From an uncultured Clostridia bacterium (GTDB lineage: Bacteria; Bacillota; Clostridia; Christensenellales; Borkfalkiaceae): a stretch of 56,543 nucleotides of DNA. Where the stretch lies: assembly GCA_947632015.1 (NCBI GenBank), contig CANRNP010000006.1:1-56543 (forward strand), read 5' to 3'. Both the position numbers and the translations under genes were made by a program. Position 1 is the stretch's first letter, and each line of letters opens with the position of its first letter. Below are positions 41,344 through 50,138 of this stretch, in pieces. The notes below the pieces were generated by a model. That model was not told the DNA's origin, made no database searches, and was given only the letters and a program-made list of their open reading frames with translations.

Positions 41344-42459
41344 TCAGAGCATTCTTCCCTTTCCGATGAAGTACGGAAGTTCGGCACAGCCCGAAAGATG
41401 ACGGCGGTCGCGGATGACGACGTTCTTATCGGTAATGACGCATTCGAGAGACGCCCCCGCTTCGATCACGGTATCCTGCATGATCACCGAGTTCTTTACG
41501 ACGCTCCCCTTCCCTACCTTTACGCCGCGGAAGAGAATGGAATTTTCCACCGTCCCTTCGATGATACAGCCGTCGGAGATGAGCGAATTTTTAACGACCG
41601 CCCCGTCGAGATATTTCGAGGGCGCCGAATCGCGGACCTTCGTATAGATGTCGCGGGCGCCGAACAGTTCGTCGCGCACCTCGCGTTTGAGCTGTTCCAT
41701 GCTGTGCTTATAATACTTCTGGATGGAAGAGATCCCGGCGTAATATCCTCTGAACTTATAGCCGAAAATGCGGAGGGTATCCACGTTCTTGGTGAGAATA
41801 TCCCTGCCGAAGCTCGAAAAGCCGCGCTGGACCGCGTTTTGGATGGTGTCGATGAGGTACTCGCGCCGCATCACCATCACGTTGACGTAGAGGTTGAACT
41901 TCCCCTTTCCGTTCACGTCGGGATTGATTTTGAGCCCGCGGATACGGTCGGTCTCATCCGGTTCGAGGGTGATATAGTAGGAAGATTCCACGCTCTCCTC
42001 TTCGTGATAGACCATCGTGATGTCCGCGCGGTTGCGCTCGTGGAAGCGGACGATGTCCGCGATGTCCATTCTGGCAACGCCGTCGCAGTCGGAGATGACG
42101 ACGTAATCCTCCTTCCTGTGGTTCAAAAAGCCCGTAATGCTCATGAGCGCTTCGAGGCGGGTGGTGTAGGGTTTATCCGTCTCGTTGGAGTAGGGCGGAA
42201 GCAGGATGATTCCGCCGTCCTTTCTCGCGAGATCCCAGTCCTTTCCGCTTCCGAGGTGGTCGATGAGCGATTGATAGTTGTTTTTGGTGACGATCCCGAC
42301 CGTCGTGATCCCCGAATTCACCATGTTGGAGAGCGCAAAGTCGATGAGCCGGTATCTCCCCACAAAGGGAATGGAAGCCATTGTCCTGTGCTTGGAAAGT
42401 TCGGGAATATTGTCGTCGTGAATATTCGAAAAGATGACGCCTACCGTAGAATGTGCCAT
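41344..42459 (-). CDS. glgD: Glucose-1-phosphate adenylyltransferase regulatory subunit GlgD
   Basis: GlgC paralogue that forms a heterotetramer with GlgC in Firmicutes and raises its activity. The 371-residue product keeps R-Y-R-L-I-D-F-A-L-S-N-M-V-N-S-G-I and the left-handed beta-helix C-terminus, but lacks the G-G-x-G-x-R nucleotide loop at its start, as expected of GlgD. ATG 42459 has GGGGG before it; the longer frame overlaps glgC. Confidence 0.93.
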   Translation of the reverse strand: MAHSTVGVIFSNIHDDNIPELSKHRTMASIPFVGRYRLIDFALSNMVNSGITTVGIVTKNNYQSLIDHLGSGKDWDLARKDGGIILLPPYSNETDKPYTTRLEALMSITGFLNHRKEDYVVISDCDGVARMDIADIVRFHERNRADITMVYHEEESVESSYYITLEPDETDRIRGLKINPDVNGKGKFNLYVNVMVMRREYLIDTIQNAVQRGFSSFGRDILTKNVDTLRIFGYKFRGYYAGISSIQKYYKHSMEQLKREVRDELFGARDIYTKVRDSAPSKYLDGAVVKNSLISDGCIIEGTVENSILFRGVKVGKGSVVKNSVIMQDTVIEAGASLECVITDKNVVIRDRRHLSGCAELPYFIGKGRML

Positions 42460-42463
42460 ATCG

Positions 42464-43660
42464 TTATTCCCCCTTGTAATCCTTGTCGAGGATCTTTCCG
42501 CCCTCGACCTTCGCTCCCGCGGCGATTTTGATGCCTCTGCCGAGAACGGCGATCCCCGCCGCCGCACTGCGTTCGTCGCCGACGGTAGCGCCCTCCTCCA
42601 CCACGACGTTCTCGTCGATGATGGAATAGTTGACTTTCGCGTTCTTTCTGACGATCGTTCCCGCCATGATCACGCTGTCCTTGACGACGGCGCCCTCCTC
42701 CACTACGACGTTGCTCGCCAGCACGGAGTGTTCGACCGTCCCCTCGATCTCGCAACCGAGCGCGATCATGGAATTCTCCACTTTGCCCGTCTCCCCGATA
42801 TATTCGGGCGGCGCGAGCGGATTGCGGGAATGGATCTTCCAGTCGGAATCGCCCACGTCGAACGCGGGCTCTTCCCCAAGCAGATCCATGTTCGATTCCC
42901 AGAGGGAAGAGATCGTCCCGACGTCCTTCCAGTACCCCTTAAAGCGGTAGGAGAACATCTTCTCCCCCGCGTTCAGCATGGCGGGAAGCACGTCTTTGCC
43001 GAAATCCTTGCTCGATTCGGGATTTTCGTCGTCCTCTTCGAGATATTTGTAGAGTTTTTCCGCCGTGAAGATATAGATGCCCATCGAAGCGAGATTGCTC
43101 TTGGGAACTTTGGGTTTTTCCTCGAATTGATAGATGGAGCCGTCGGGATTCGTGTTGAGAATGCCGAAACGGGAAGCCTCCTTCATCGGGACTTCGATCG
43201 CGGCAATGGTGCAGTCCGCTCCCGTGCGGATATGCGCGCGCAGCATCTCGGCATAGTTCATCTTATAGATGTGGTCGCCCGACAGAATGAGCACGTAATC
43301 GGGATTGTATTTCTTCATGAAACTGCGGTTCTGGTAGATCGCGTTCGCGGTCCCCTCGTACCATGAAGATTTCTTCTTCGCCTGATAGGGCGAGAGGATA
43401 TGCACGCCGCCGAACGTGCGGTCGAGATCCCACGGCTGTCCGTTCCCGATATATTCGTTGAGTTCGAGCGGCTCATACTGGGTGAGCACGCCAACGGTAT
43501 CGATCCCGGAGTTGATGCAGTTGCTCAGCGGGAAATCGATGATCCGATATTTCGCGCCGAAGGCAACCGCGGGTTTTGCAATGTTGTTGGTGAGCGCGTA
43601 CAGTCTCGATCCCTGTCCGCCCGCAAGCAGCATCGCAACGCATTCCTTTCTTCTTTGCAT
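42464..43660 (-). CDS. glgC: Glucose-1-phosphate adenylyltransferase GlgC
   Basis: Makes ADP-glucose, the committed step of glycogen synthesis. The 398-residue product has [33 protein letters not shown] and F-E-E-K-P, with hexapeptide repeats at the C-terminus. It lies between glgB and glgD with gaps of 30 and 4 nt. Confidence 0.96.
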   Translation of the reverse strand: MQRRKECVAMLLAGGQGSRLYALTNNIAKPAVAFGAKYRIIDFPLSNCINSGIDTVGVLTQYEPLELNEYIGNGQPWDLDRTFGGVHILSPYQAKKKSSWYEGTANAIYQNRSFMKKYNPDYVLILSGDHIYKMNYAEMLRAHIRTGADCTIAAIEVPMKEASRFGILNTNPDGSIYQFEEKPKVPKSNLASMGIYIFTAEKLYKYLEEDDENPESSKDFGKDVLPAMLNAGEKMFSYRFKGYWKDVGTISSLWESNMDLLGEEPAFDVGDSDWKIHSRNPLAPPEYIGETGKVENSMIALGCEIEGTVEHSVLASNVVVEEGAVVKDSVIMAGTIVRKNAKVNYSIIDENVVVEEGATVGDERSAAAGIAVLGRGIKIAAGAKVEGGKILDKDYKGE

Positions 43661-43690
43661 GGTTTTTATCTCCCCTTTATTTTACAATCG

Positions 43691-45625
43691 TTATTTATCC
43701 GAAGGAGACGGAGCCGTCCCCTCTTCTTCCTCGCGTTCAAGATAGAGGCAGGTGAGTTTCGGCATCGGCAGACGCAGGGAATACTGCTTGCCGTGGCTCG
43801 GCTTCTTCACGGCGGAAAAGATCTTCCTCCTGCCGAGGCGCCCGTAGCCGCCGTATTTTTCGTCGTCGGTGTTAAACAGAATGCGGTACTTCCCCTTCCG
43901 GTTCACGCCGAGCAGATAGTCGTCCGCGTCCGTTCCCGAAAAACTGACGACGGCGATGATCTCCCGCCCCGACCGGTCGCGGCGGATGAAGGAGACGATG
44001 TTTCTGTCCGCGTCGTCGGGCGCGAGCCATTCGAAGCCGTCCCAGCTGTCCTCAATCTCGAAAAAGGCGGGCGTATTTTTGTAGAAGGCGTTCAGCTCTT
44101 TTACAAAGAGAGAGAGCTTGCCGTGAAGCTCGTACTTGTCCCGCAGGAAAAACTCCAAGCCCTCGTGGAAATCCCATTCCTTGAACTGCCCGAATTCATA
44201 GCCCATGAAGTTGAGCTTCTTTCCGGGGTGGGCGGTCTGGTAGCCGAGGAAGGAGCGCACGCCCGCGAACTTTTCCACATAGTCTCCGGGCATTTTATTG
44301 ATGAGAGAACACTTGCCGTACACCACTTCGTCGTGGGAGATCGGCAATACATAATTCTCCGAAAAGGCGTACATCATGGAGAAGGTGAGCTTGTTGTGGT
44401 TGTGCATCCGGAAAAAGGGATTGAGGGTGAGATAGGAGAGCATGTCGTTCATCCAGCCCATGTTCCACTTATAGTTGAAGCCGAGCCCGCCGACGGAAGC
44501 GGGCTTTGTGACAAGCCCCCAAGCCGTAGATTCTTCCGCGATCATGAGAACGTGCGGGAAACGGTGGAAAACCGCTTCGTTGAGCTTTCTGAGGAAGGCG
44601 ATCGCCTCCAAATTTTTGTTCTCGCCGTAAATATTCGGCACCCATTCTCCGGGGCGCTTGTCGTAGTCGAGGTAGAGCATGGAAGCCACGGCGTCCACGC
44701 GGATGCCGTCGACGTGGAATTTATCGAAAAAGAGGCACGCGCTCGAAATCAGGAAGGAGAGGACTTCGCTCCTGCCGTAGTCGAAGCGGCGGGTCCCCCA
44801 GCTCTTGTGTTCCATCCTGTCCCACTGGCTGCTCTCATAGAGCGGCTGTCCGTCGAATTCATACAGCCCGTGCGCGTCCTTGGGGAAGTGCGCGGGCACC
44901 CAGTCGAGAATGACGCCGATCCCCGCTTTGTGGAATTCGTCCACGAGGCGCATAAAATCTTTGGGCGTGCCGAGGCGGGAAGTGACCGCAAAATATCCCG
45001 TCACCTGGTACCCCCAGCTTCCGTCGAAGGGATATTCGGTTACGGGCATGAACTCGACGTGGGTATAGCCCATCTCCTTGACGTAGGCGACGAGCTCGCG
45101 GGCGAGATCGTTATAGGAATAGTAGTTGCCGTCGGGGTATTTTTTCCACGAGAGCAGGTTGACCTCGTAGATGTTCATGGGCGAAGAGAAGTGGTCGCGC
45201 CGGTAGAGCGCCTGCAAATATTCTCCGTCCCCCCAGCGGTAGCCTTCGAGGTCGTACAGCTTGCTCGCGTTTGCGGGCGGGGTCTCGGTATGGAAGCCGA
45301 CGGGGTCCGCCTTCATGAGTTTTCTGCCGTCCTGCGCGGTGATACAATATTTATAGACGTCGTATTCGCGGACGCCCGCGATGAACAGCTCGAAGCTCTC
45401 GCCGTCCACCATGCGTTCCATGACCGCCGCCTCGTCGTTCCAGCCGTTGAAATCCCCCACAACGGAAACCTGCTTTGCATGAGGCGCCCAAACGCGGAAG
45501 AGGTATCCCCTCTCGCCGCCTTTTACGGCGGGATGCGCGCCGAAGAGCTCATAGATACGGTCGTTTTGTCCGTGATGAAACAGGTAGAGCGGAAAATCGG
45601 TCTCCTTCTGTAATTTGTCGCTCAT
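43691..45625 (-). CDS. glgB: 1,4-alpha-glucan branching enzyme
   Basis: GH13 transglycosidase that adds alpha-1,6 branches. The 644-residue product has an N-terminal CBM48-type domain (V-S-V-V-G-D-F-N-G-W-N), then V-I-L-D-W-V-P-A-H-F, nucleophile Asp in D-G-I-R-V-D-A-V, Glu in I-A-E-E-S-T and S-H-D-E-V. It is first in the glycogen operon. ATG 45625 has AAGGGGGC before it; the frame remains open upstream over unrelated sequence and should not be read as part of the gene. The basic tail (L-E-R-E-E-E-E-G) is unremarkable. Confidence 0.96.
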   Translation of the reverse strand: MSDKLQKETDFPLYLFHHGQNDRIYELFGAHPAVKGGERGYLFRVWAPHAKQVSVVGDFNGWNDEAAVMERMVDGESFELFIAGVREYDVYKYCITAQDGRKLMKADPVGFHTETPPANASKLYDLEGYRWGDGEYLQALYRRDHFSSPMNIYEVNLLSWKKYPDGNYYSYNDLARELVAYVKEMGYTHVEFMPVTEYPFDGSWGYQVTGYFAVTSRLGTPKDFMRLVDEFHKAGIGVILDWVPAHFPKDAHGLYEFDGQPLYESSQWDRMEHKSWGTRRFDYGRSEVLSFLISSACLFFDKFHVDGIRVDAVASMLYLDYDKRPGEWVPNIYGENKNLEAIAFLRKLNEAVFHRFPHVLMIAEESTAWGLVTKPASVGGLGFNYKWNMGWMNDMLSYLTLNPFFRMHNHNKLTFSMMYAFSENYVLPISHDEVVYGKCSLINKMPGDYVEKFAGVRSFLGYQTAHPGKKLNFMGYEFGQFKEWDFHEGLEFFLRDKYELHGKLSLFVKELNAFYKNTPAFFEIEDSWDGFEWLAPDDADRNIVSFIRRDRSGREIIAVVSFSGTDADDYLLGVNRKGKYRILFNTDDEKYGGYGRLGRRKIFSAVKKPSHGKQYSLRLPMPKLTCLYLEREEEEGTAPSPSDK

Positions 45626-45665
45626 GGCTTGCCCCCTTGCTCTTCGGTATTTTTTTCGCTCTCTT

Positions 45666-45694
45666 ATTATACTATATATTTTTGCGGGTTTCAA
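45666..45694 (-). promoter_or_regulatory. Sigma-A promoter of the glycogen operon
   Basis: On the minus strand TTGAAA (45689-45694), 17-nt spacer, TATAAT (45666-45671). It is the only clear promoter for the six genes. Confidence 0.8.
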
Positions 45695-45781
45695 TACCCA
45701 TTTCGAATTTTTTTTGCCTCTCTGTAAAATTTTTTCATCGGCGGAAGCATGCTTTGCCGCCGAATATTTCGCGCCGAACGG

Positions 45782-45810
45782 TTGCTTTTTCCCCGAAAGA
45801 GGGTTATAAT
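45782..45810 (+). promoter_or_regulatory. Sigma-A promoter of the DUF815 gene
   Basis: TTGCTT (45782-45787), 17-nt spacer, TATAAT (45805-45810). A short leader carries AAAAGAGG before ATG 45830. Confidence 0.8.
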
Positions 45811-45829
45811 GGGAAAAAAGAGGAATGTT

Positions 45830-46870
45830 ATGGCAAACGACGTCTATTTGAATCTCACCGTGCTCACGGGAATTTTGGAGGATCCGCTCATCGGGGCGTT
45901 TGCCGCCTACCGCAACGGCAGATCCGCCGCCCAGCTGTCCGCGTTTTTGCACGAGCTCTTCGAGCGCAAAGCGGAGACGAACTTTTCCGCCTATGTCGCG
46001 GATGCGGTCATACGGGACGAGAACGCCTTTTCCCGCGCCTGCGCCGCGGGGGACGACATCTCCCCCTACCTCAAAAACGCCTACATCGCCGACCTCATGG
46101 AGATCGGGCGGGCGCTCGACTTCTCGTCCGACCTCTTCGATATGGGCAAGCCGCCCGTTACGATCAAGGGATGGGACGACAAGGCGGCGAACCTTCTCTA
46201 CGGCTATTACCAAAGCGCGGGATACGGAAAATTCATCGCGCAGACGGAATTCCGCTACGACACGGAGCGGGGGCTCGTCCCCGTTCCCCCCTACGGGCTT
46301 GCCCTCGCCGATCTGAAAGGCTATGAGCGGGAAAAGGCGGAGATCGCCGATAACCTCGAAAACTTCGTGAAGGGGCTCCCCTTCTCGCATATGCTCCTCT
46401 ACGGGGAGAGCGGCACGGGCAGATCCTCGCATATCCGCGCGTCGGTAAGCGCATTTTCCTCGCAGAAATTGCGGCTCGTGGAGCTGGCGCGGGAAGATCT
46501 TTCCCGCCTCCCCGCTCTTTCGGACGGACTCTCCCGCATCCCCCTCCGCTTCCTCGTGCTCCTCGAAGATCTCCGCGCGGACGTGCGCATCCCCGCCTTC
46601 ACGGCGGAAAACGTGCTCGTCGCGGCGACGAGCGAAACGCCCTTGGAGGGATTCGGGATCATGATCCCCTTCTGCGCGGGGGACAGGGAGAGCTACCTTG
46701 CCATCGTGCGCGAACTCGTGAAAGATCATAAGATCAAACTCGGCGCCGAGGAGCTCCCCGCCCTCGCCGACCGTTGGGCGGAGAAAAACGGCGTTACCCC
46801 CCGGAGCGCCCGACGCCTCGCAGAGCGCCTTCTCGCCTGCCAGAAAAAGGGAAAAGAATTCAAACTGTAA
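45830..46870 (+). CDS. DUF815-like AAA ATPase with altered P-loop
   Basis: Predicted cytosolic P-loop protein of 346 residues. The N-terminal helical region (about 1-150) and the ATPase core resemble DUF815 proteins. Walker A reads G-E-S-G-T-G-R-S-S (about 196-204), with Arg in place of the essential Lys. Walker B reads L-V-L-L-E-D-L, and the segment between it and sensor 1 (V-L-V-A-A-T-S-E) is short. The protein may therefore bind but not hydrolyse ATP. ATG 45809 lies in the -10 box, so 45830 is taken as start. Function unknown. Confidence 0.7.
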   Translation: MANDVYLNLTVLTGILEDPLIGAFAAYRNGRSAAQLSAFLHELFERKAETNFSAYVADAVIRDENAFSRACAAGDDISPYLKNAYIADLMEIGRALDFSSDLFDMGKPPVTIKGWDDKAANLLYGYYQSAGYGKFIAQTEFRYDTERGLVPVPPYGLALADLKGYEREKAEIADNLENFVKGLPFSHMLLYGESGTGRSSHIRASVSAFSSQKLRLVELAREDLSRLPALSDGLSRIPLRFLVLLEDLRADVRIPAFTAENVLVAATSETPLEGFGIMIPFCAGDRESYLAIVRELVKDHKIKLGAEELPALADRWAEKNGVTPRSARRLAERLLACQKKGKEFKL

Positions 46871-46900
46871 AAAAAGCCTTCCCCCGCGGGAAGGTTTTTT
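46870..46900. terminator. Bidirectional terminator between the DUF815 gene and murC
   Basis: AAAAAGCCTTCCC and GGGAAGGTTTTTT with a 4-nt loop; works for both convergent genes. Confidence 0.9.
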
Positions 46901-48210
46901 CAGTCGAGAATGCTCTTGGCGATCCCGAAGATGTCCCCTGCGCCCAGAACGAGCACGAGATCGTCCGGTTGCAGCGACTGCATCAGCCGCTTTTTCAGCT
47001 GCGCGGGAGATTGCACATATCTCCCTTCGGGAAGGCGGGAAACGAGGGTATAGGCGCTCCCCTCCGGCAAAAATTGCTCCCGCGCGGCATAGGTCTTGTA
47101 GATGATCGGGCTCTCCGCGCGGTTCAGCACTTCCGTAAATCCGCCGAGAAGATCCCTCGTGCGGGTATAGGTGTGCGGCTGGAAAACGAGCCGCACCGTG
47201 CCGAAGCAAATTTTCCGCGCCGTTTCGAGCACTGCGGCGATCTCGCGCGGATGATGGGCGTAATCGCATATGACGGGCACGCCGCCGAGCGTTCCGATCT
47301 GCTCGAACCTTCTCCGCACGCCACGGAAGGATTCGAGCCCCCGCCTTATTTCCTCCGCCGAAAAGCCGAGAAGGCGCGCCGCCGCAAACGCCGCGAGCGC
47401 ATCGGTCACCATCACTTTCCCGACGGCTTCGAGCTTTACGCGGACAAGGGGGATCCCCCGCTCGGCGACGGTGAAGGAATACCGCTCCCCCACGCTTTTG
47501 AGGTCCTCGGCGCGGACGTCCCCGCCGCGGAGCCCGAAGCTGAGCGCATGCGGAAGATCGCGGGCGCGCAGGTCGTCGTCGCAAACGACCGTCTTTTGGG
47601 CGTTCCCCGCAAATTCGCGGTAAGCCCGCAACAGATCGTCGTCGTCTTTATAGCAATCGGTATGGTCAAGGTCGGTGTTGAGGATTACGGCGGTCTCGCT
47701 CTTCAAAGAGAGAAAACTCCGCCCGAATTCGCACGCCTCGGTGACGAAATACTCTTCCCCCGCGGAAAAACAGTTGGAAAGTTCGTTGTCCTCCCCGCCG
47801 ATATGGCAGGTAAACGGGCGCCCGCCCTCGCGGAAGATATGCGCGAGCATGGAAGTCGTCGTCGTTTTGCCGTGACAGCCCGCCACCGAGACGACATGCG
47901 GGAAACTCTCCGCAAATCTGCCGAGAAGTTCGGCGCGCGGGATCATGGTCTTGCCCGCTTCTTCCGCCCGCTTGCGCTGGGGATGATCCGCGGGAATGGC
48001 GCCCGTAAAGACGACGTTTTCCTCCGCGATTTCTTCTTCCTCGCCGATGGATACGGGGATCCCCTCCCGTCGCAGGGCGAGGGTGATCTCGCTCTCCTGC
48101 ATGTCGCTGCCGCGGACGCGGCATCCTCTCTTGCGGAGAAGCCGCGCCAGCGCGCTCATGCTCACCCCGCCGATCCCGATGAAATAATAACTTTGCCCGT
48201 TGAAAAGCAT
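46900..48210 (-). CDS. murC: UDP-N-acetylmuramate-L-alanine ligase
   Basis: Adds L-Ala to UDP-MurNAc in cytosolic peptidoglycan synthesis. The 436-residue product has Y-F-I-G-I-G-G-V-S-M-S-A-L-A, ATP loop G-C-H-G-K-T-T-T-T, E-A-C-E-F, N-T-D-L-D-H-T-D and D-Y-A-H-H-P. The start codon has no ribosome binding site and lies 5 nt after a TAAAAT -10, so the message is probably leaderless. The open frame on this strand beyond the ATG overlaps the kinase gene only by chance. Confidence 0.96.
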   Translation of the reverse strand: MLFNGQSYYFIGIGGVSMSALARLLRKRGCRVRGSDMQESEITLALRREGIPVSIGEEEEIAEENVVFTGAIPADHPQRKRAEEAGKTMIPRAELLGRFAESFPHVVSVAGCHGKTTTTSMLAHIFREGGRPFTCHIGGEDNELSNCFSAGEEYFVTEACEFGRSFLSLKSETAVILNTDLDHTDCYKDDDDLLRAYREFAGNAQKTVVCDDDLRARDLPHALSFGLRGGDVRAEDLKSVGERYSFTVAERGIPLVRVKLEAVGKVMVTDALAAFAAARLLGFSAEEIRRGLESFRGVRRRFEQIGTLGGVPVICDYAHHPREIAAVLETARKICFGTVRLVFQPHTYTRTRDLLGGFTEVLNRAESPIIYKTYAAREQFLPEGSAYTLVSRLPEGRYVQSPAQLKKRLMQSLQPDDLVLVLGAGDIFGIAKSILD

Positions 48211-48215
48211 ACTGC

Positions 48216-48245
48216 ATTTTATGCGTTTCCGGGCGGCGGTGTGAA
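48216..48245 (-). promoter_or_regulatory. Sigma-A-like promoter giving a leaderless murC message
   Basis: On the minus strand TTCACA (48240-48245), 18-nt spacer, TAAAAT (48216-48221). Confidence 0.65.
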
Positions 48246-48261
48246 ATCTTCCGCAGAGCGC

Positions 48262-48669
48262 TTAAAGAAGTTTTTCGATGATCAGAATGTTCTGCCCGTC
48301 CTTGTACTCGTAGCGGATGCCGTCCATGCTCTTCTTCACCATATAGATGCCGAGCCCGCCGATCTTCCTCTCCTCGGCGGAGAGGGTGACGTCCGGGTCC
48401 TCGTTTTTGAGCGGATCGTAAGGGATCCCGCGGTCGATAAAGGTGATGACGACGGAGAGCGGATCGTGTTTGAGCTCTACCCGCACGGTGGCGGGACCGA
48501 CGCCCGGATGATAGGCGTAATTTGCGATATTGCCGAACAGCTCGTCGATGGCGATGTCGATGCGGCTCATCGTCTTGGGCGGGCACCCCGCTTGGAGAAG
48601 CTGTTCGTTGACGAAGTCGGTCACGACGTCGATGTTTTCCGTGATTGCTTCCACCGTAAGCTCTTTCAT
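48262..48669 (-). CDS. RsbW/SpoIIAB-type anti-sigma serine kinase
   Basis: HATPase_c_2 kinase of a partner-switching system, 135 residues. The N-box is D-E-L-F-G-N-I-A-N-Y-A-Y, G1 is D-R-G-I-P-Y-D-P-L and G2 is G-G-L-G-I-Y-M-V. In such systems the kinase phosphorylates a STAS protein and, when that is phosphorylated, binds and silences a sigma factor or other target. It starts in an ATGA overlap with the phosphatase gene and is the last gene of the STAS-NRPS-PP2C operon. No sigma-factor gene is adjacent. Confidence 0.9.
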   Translation of the reverse strand: MKELTVEAITENIDVVTDFVNEQLLQAGCPPKTMSRIDIAIDELFGNIANYAYHPGVGPATVRVELKHDPLSVVITFIDRGIPYDPLKNEDPDVTLSAEERKIGGLGIYMVKKSMDGIRYEYKDGQNILIIEKLL

Positions 48670-50117
48670 GCCTTTCCCTCCGTTTTTGCCTTATATTCGA
48701 GACAGAGCATGGTGATGTCGTCGAACTGCGGAGCGCTCCCGACGAAGCGGTCGATGTCCGCCTTCACCGCGGGCAAAAGATCCGCGGGGGAGCAGGTGCA
48801 GTTCTTGCAAAGCACCTCTTCGAGCCGCTCCATGCCATAGAGATTGTTCCCCTGATCCGTCGCTTCGGTCACGCCGTCGGTGTACTCGAACAACTTGTCA
48901 CCGACATCCATCGTAAACGAGCCCGCGCGGTACTTCACCCCCTCCATGCCAGCAAGCACAAAGCCGGGTTTGATCTTATAGGGCTTGAATCCCTCTCCCT
49001 TTTTGCAGAGGAAGGGGGTCTCGTGCCCGGCGTTGACATAGCGGAATTCCCCCGTTTCGAGGTCGAGGACCCCCTCGAACGCCGTGATGAACAGCCCCTC
49101 GCTGTTGCTCTCGCACAGAAGTCTGTTCACTTCGGCGAATACCGCGCCGAGGTCGTTTTCCGTCGCGGTGTGGTCTTTGATGAGGGTCTTACCGATGACC
49201 ATAAACAGCGCGGCGGGCACCCCTTTGCCCGAAACGTCCGCGATAACGACGGCGACGTGCGTCTCGTCCACCATGAAGAAGTCGTAAAAGTCCCCTCCGA
49301 CCTCCTTCGCGGGGTTCATCGTCGCGAAGATGTCGAATTCCTTCCTGTCGGGAAAGGCGGGGAAAATGCAGGGCAGCATCGACTGCTGGATATTTGCCGC
49401 GACCGAGAGCTCCGCCTCCGTTTTCATCGCCTTTGCGCTCTGGTTGACCGAATAGAAGATCATCCAGAACTCGACGACGAAGATAATGCACATCGTGAGA
49501 TAGAGCGGGAAGAAGAGCGGATGGTTGGGGAAGATCCCGACGTTGTTCGAGATGAGGTTTACGACGTAAAAGCCGACGACCGAGATGAAGAGCGGCGGCA
49601 CGAAGATGCCCATCTTGCCCCCCACCGTCTCGATCGTTGCATGCAGACGCTTTTTGAAGAGGAAGGCATAGACGAGCGCGATCGCAAGATAGACGACGAC
49701 TTTGATCCCGATGAAAAAGAGCAGATTCATCAGCTCGTAGGGGCTCTCTTTGATGAGTCCGAGAACGGGAGCGAGCAGGGAGTCGGTCGTGCCGCAGAGC
49801 ATAAAGGTCGAAACGTTCCCCACGAGGCAAGCCATGAGCGCGACGGAGAGCTTCGTCGACCAGGTATCCTTATACAGGATCTGCGAAATGATACACACCA
49901 TTGCCGAAAGTCCGAGGATCCCGAAAGCGTCGTTGGTGAGGTCGAGCCAGTAGAACAGAAAGGCAAGCCCGTAGCCGGCGACCGCCCCGAACCCCCAAAC
50001 GAGCGCGCGGATCCAGCCCTTATATTTCGGGGTAAGCGTAATGCCCGTGAGGACGGCGCTGAAAACCGACGCGAGATAAACCGCAAACGTCCAGAGCGCG
50101 ATAATGTAATAATCCAT
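48666..50117 (-). CDS. Membrane-anchored PP2C-type (SpoIIE/RsbU) phosphatase
   Basis: The 483-residue protein has about seven N-terminal membrane helices (residues 5-225), a short helical linker (S-A-K-A-M-K-T-E-A-E-L-S-V-A) and a SpoIIE domain with metal-binding Asp residues in V-G-G-D-F-Y-D, I-A-D-V-S-G-K-G and D-G-V-T-E-A. It should dephosphorylate the STAS partner in response to a membrane signal. It is not SpoIIE itself: no FtsZ-binding region or ten-helix domain is seen. It follows the NRPS gene by 21 nt. Confidence 0.9.
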   Translation of the reverse strand: MDYYIIALWTFAVYLASVFSAVLTGITLTPKYKGWIRALVWGFGAVAGYGLAFLFYWLDLTNDAFGILGLSAMVCIISQILYKDTWSTKLSVALMACLVGNVSTFMLCGTTDSLLAPVLGLIKESPYELMNLLFFIGIKVVVYLAIALVYAFLFKKRLHATIETVGGKMGIFVPPLFISVVGFYVVNLISNNVGIFPNHPLFFPLYLTMCIIFVVEFWMIFYSVNQSAKAMKTEAELSVAANIQQSMLPCIFPAFPDRKEFDIFATMNPAKEVGGDFYDFFMVDETHVAVVIADVSGKGVPAALFMVIGKTLIKDHTATENDLGAVFAEVNRLLCESNSEGLFITAFEGVLDLETGEFRYVNAGHETPFLCKKGEGFKPYKIKPGFVLAGMEGVKYRAGSFTMDVGDKLFEYTDGVTEATDQGNNLYGMERLEEVLCKNCTCSPADLLPAVKADIDRFVGSAPQFDDITMLCLEYKAKTEGKA

Positions 50118-50138
50118 CTTCCGTATTCCTCCCCTTTT

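Noticed and set aside
45626-47584. Very long minus-strand frame continuing upstream of glgB
   Set aside because: It lies opposite the DUF815 gene and murC end and contains shadow sequence only; glgB has its own promoter, ribosome binding site and N-terminal domain at 45625.
47666-48586. 306-codon minus-strand frame over murC and the kinase gene
   Set aside because: Arg- and Pro-rich out-of-frame shadow of two clearly recognised genes.
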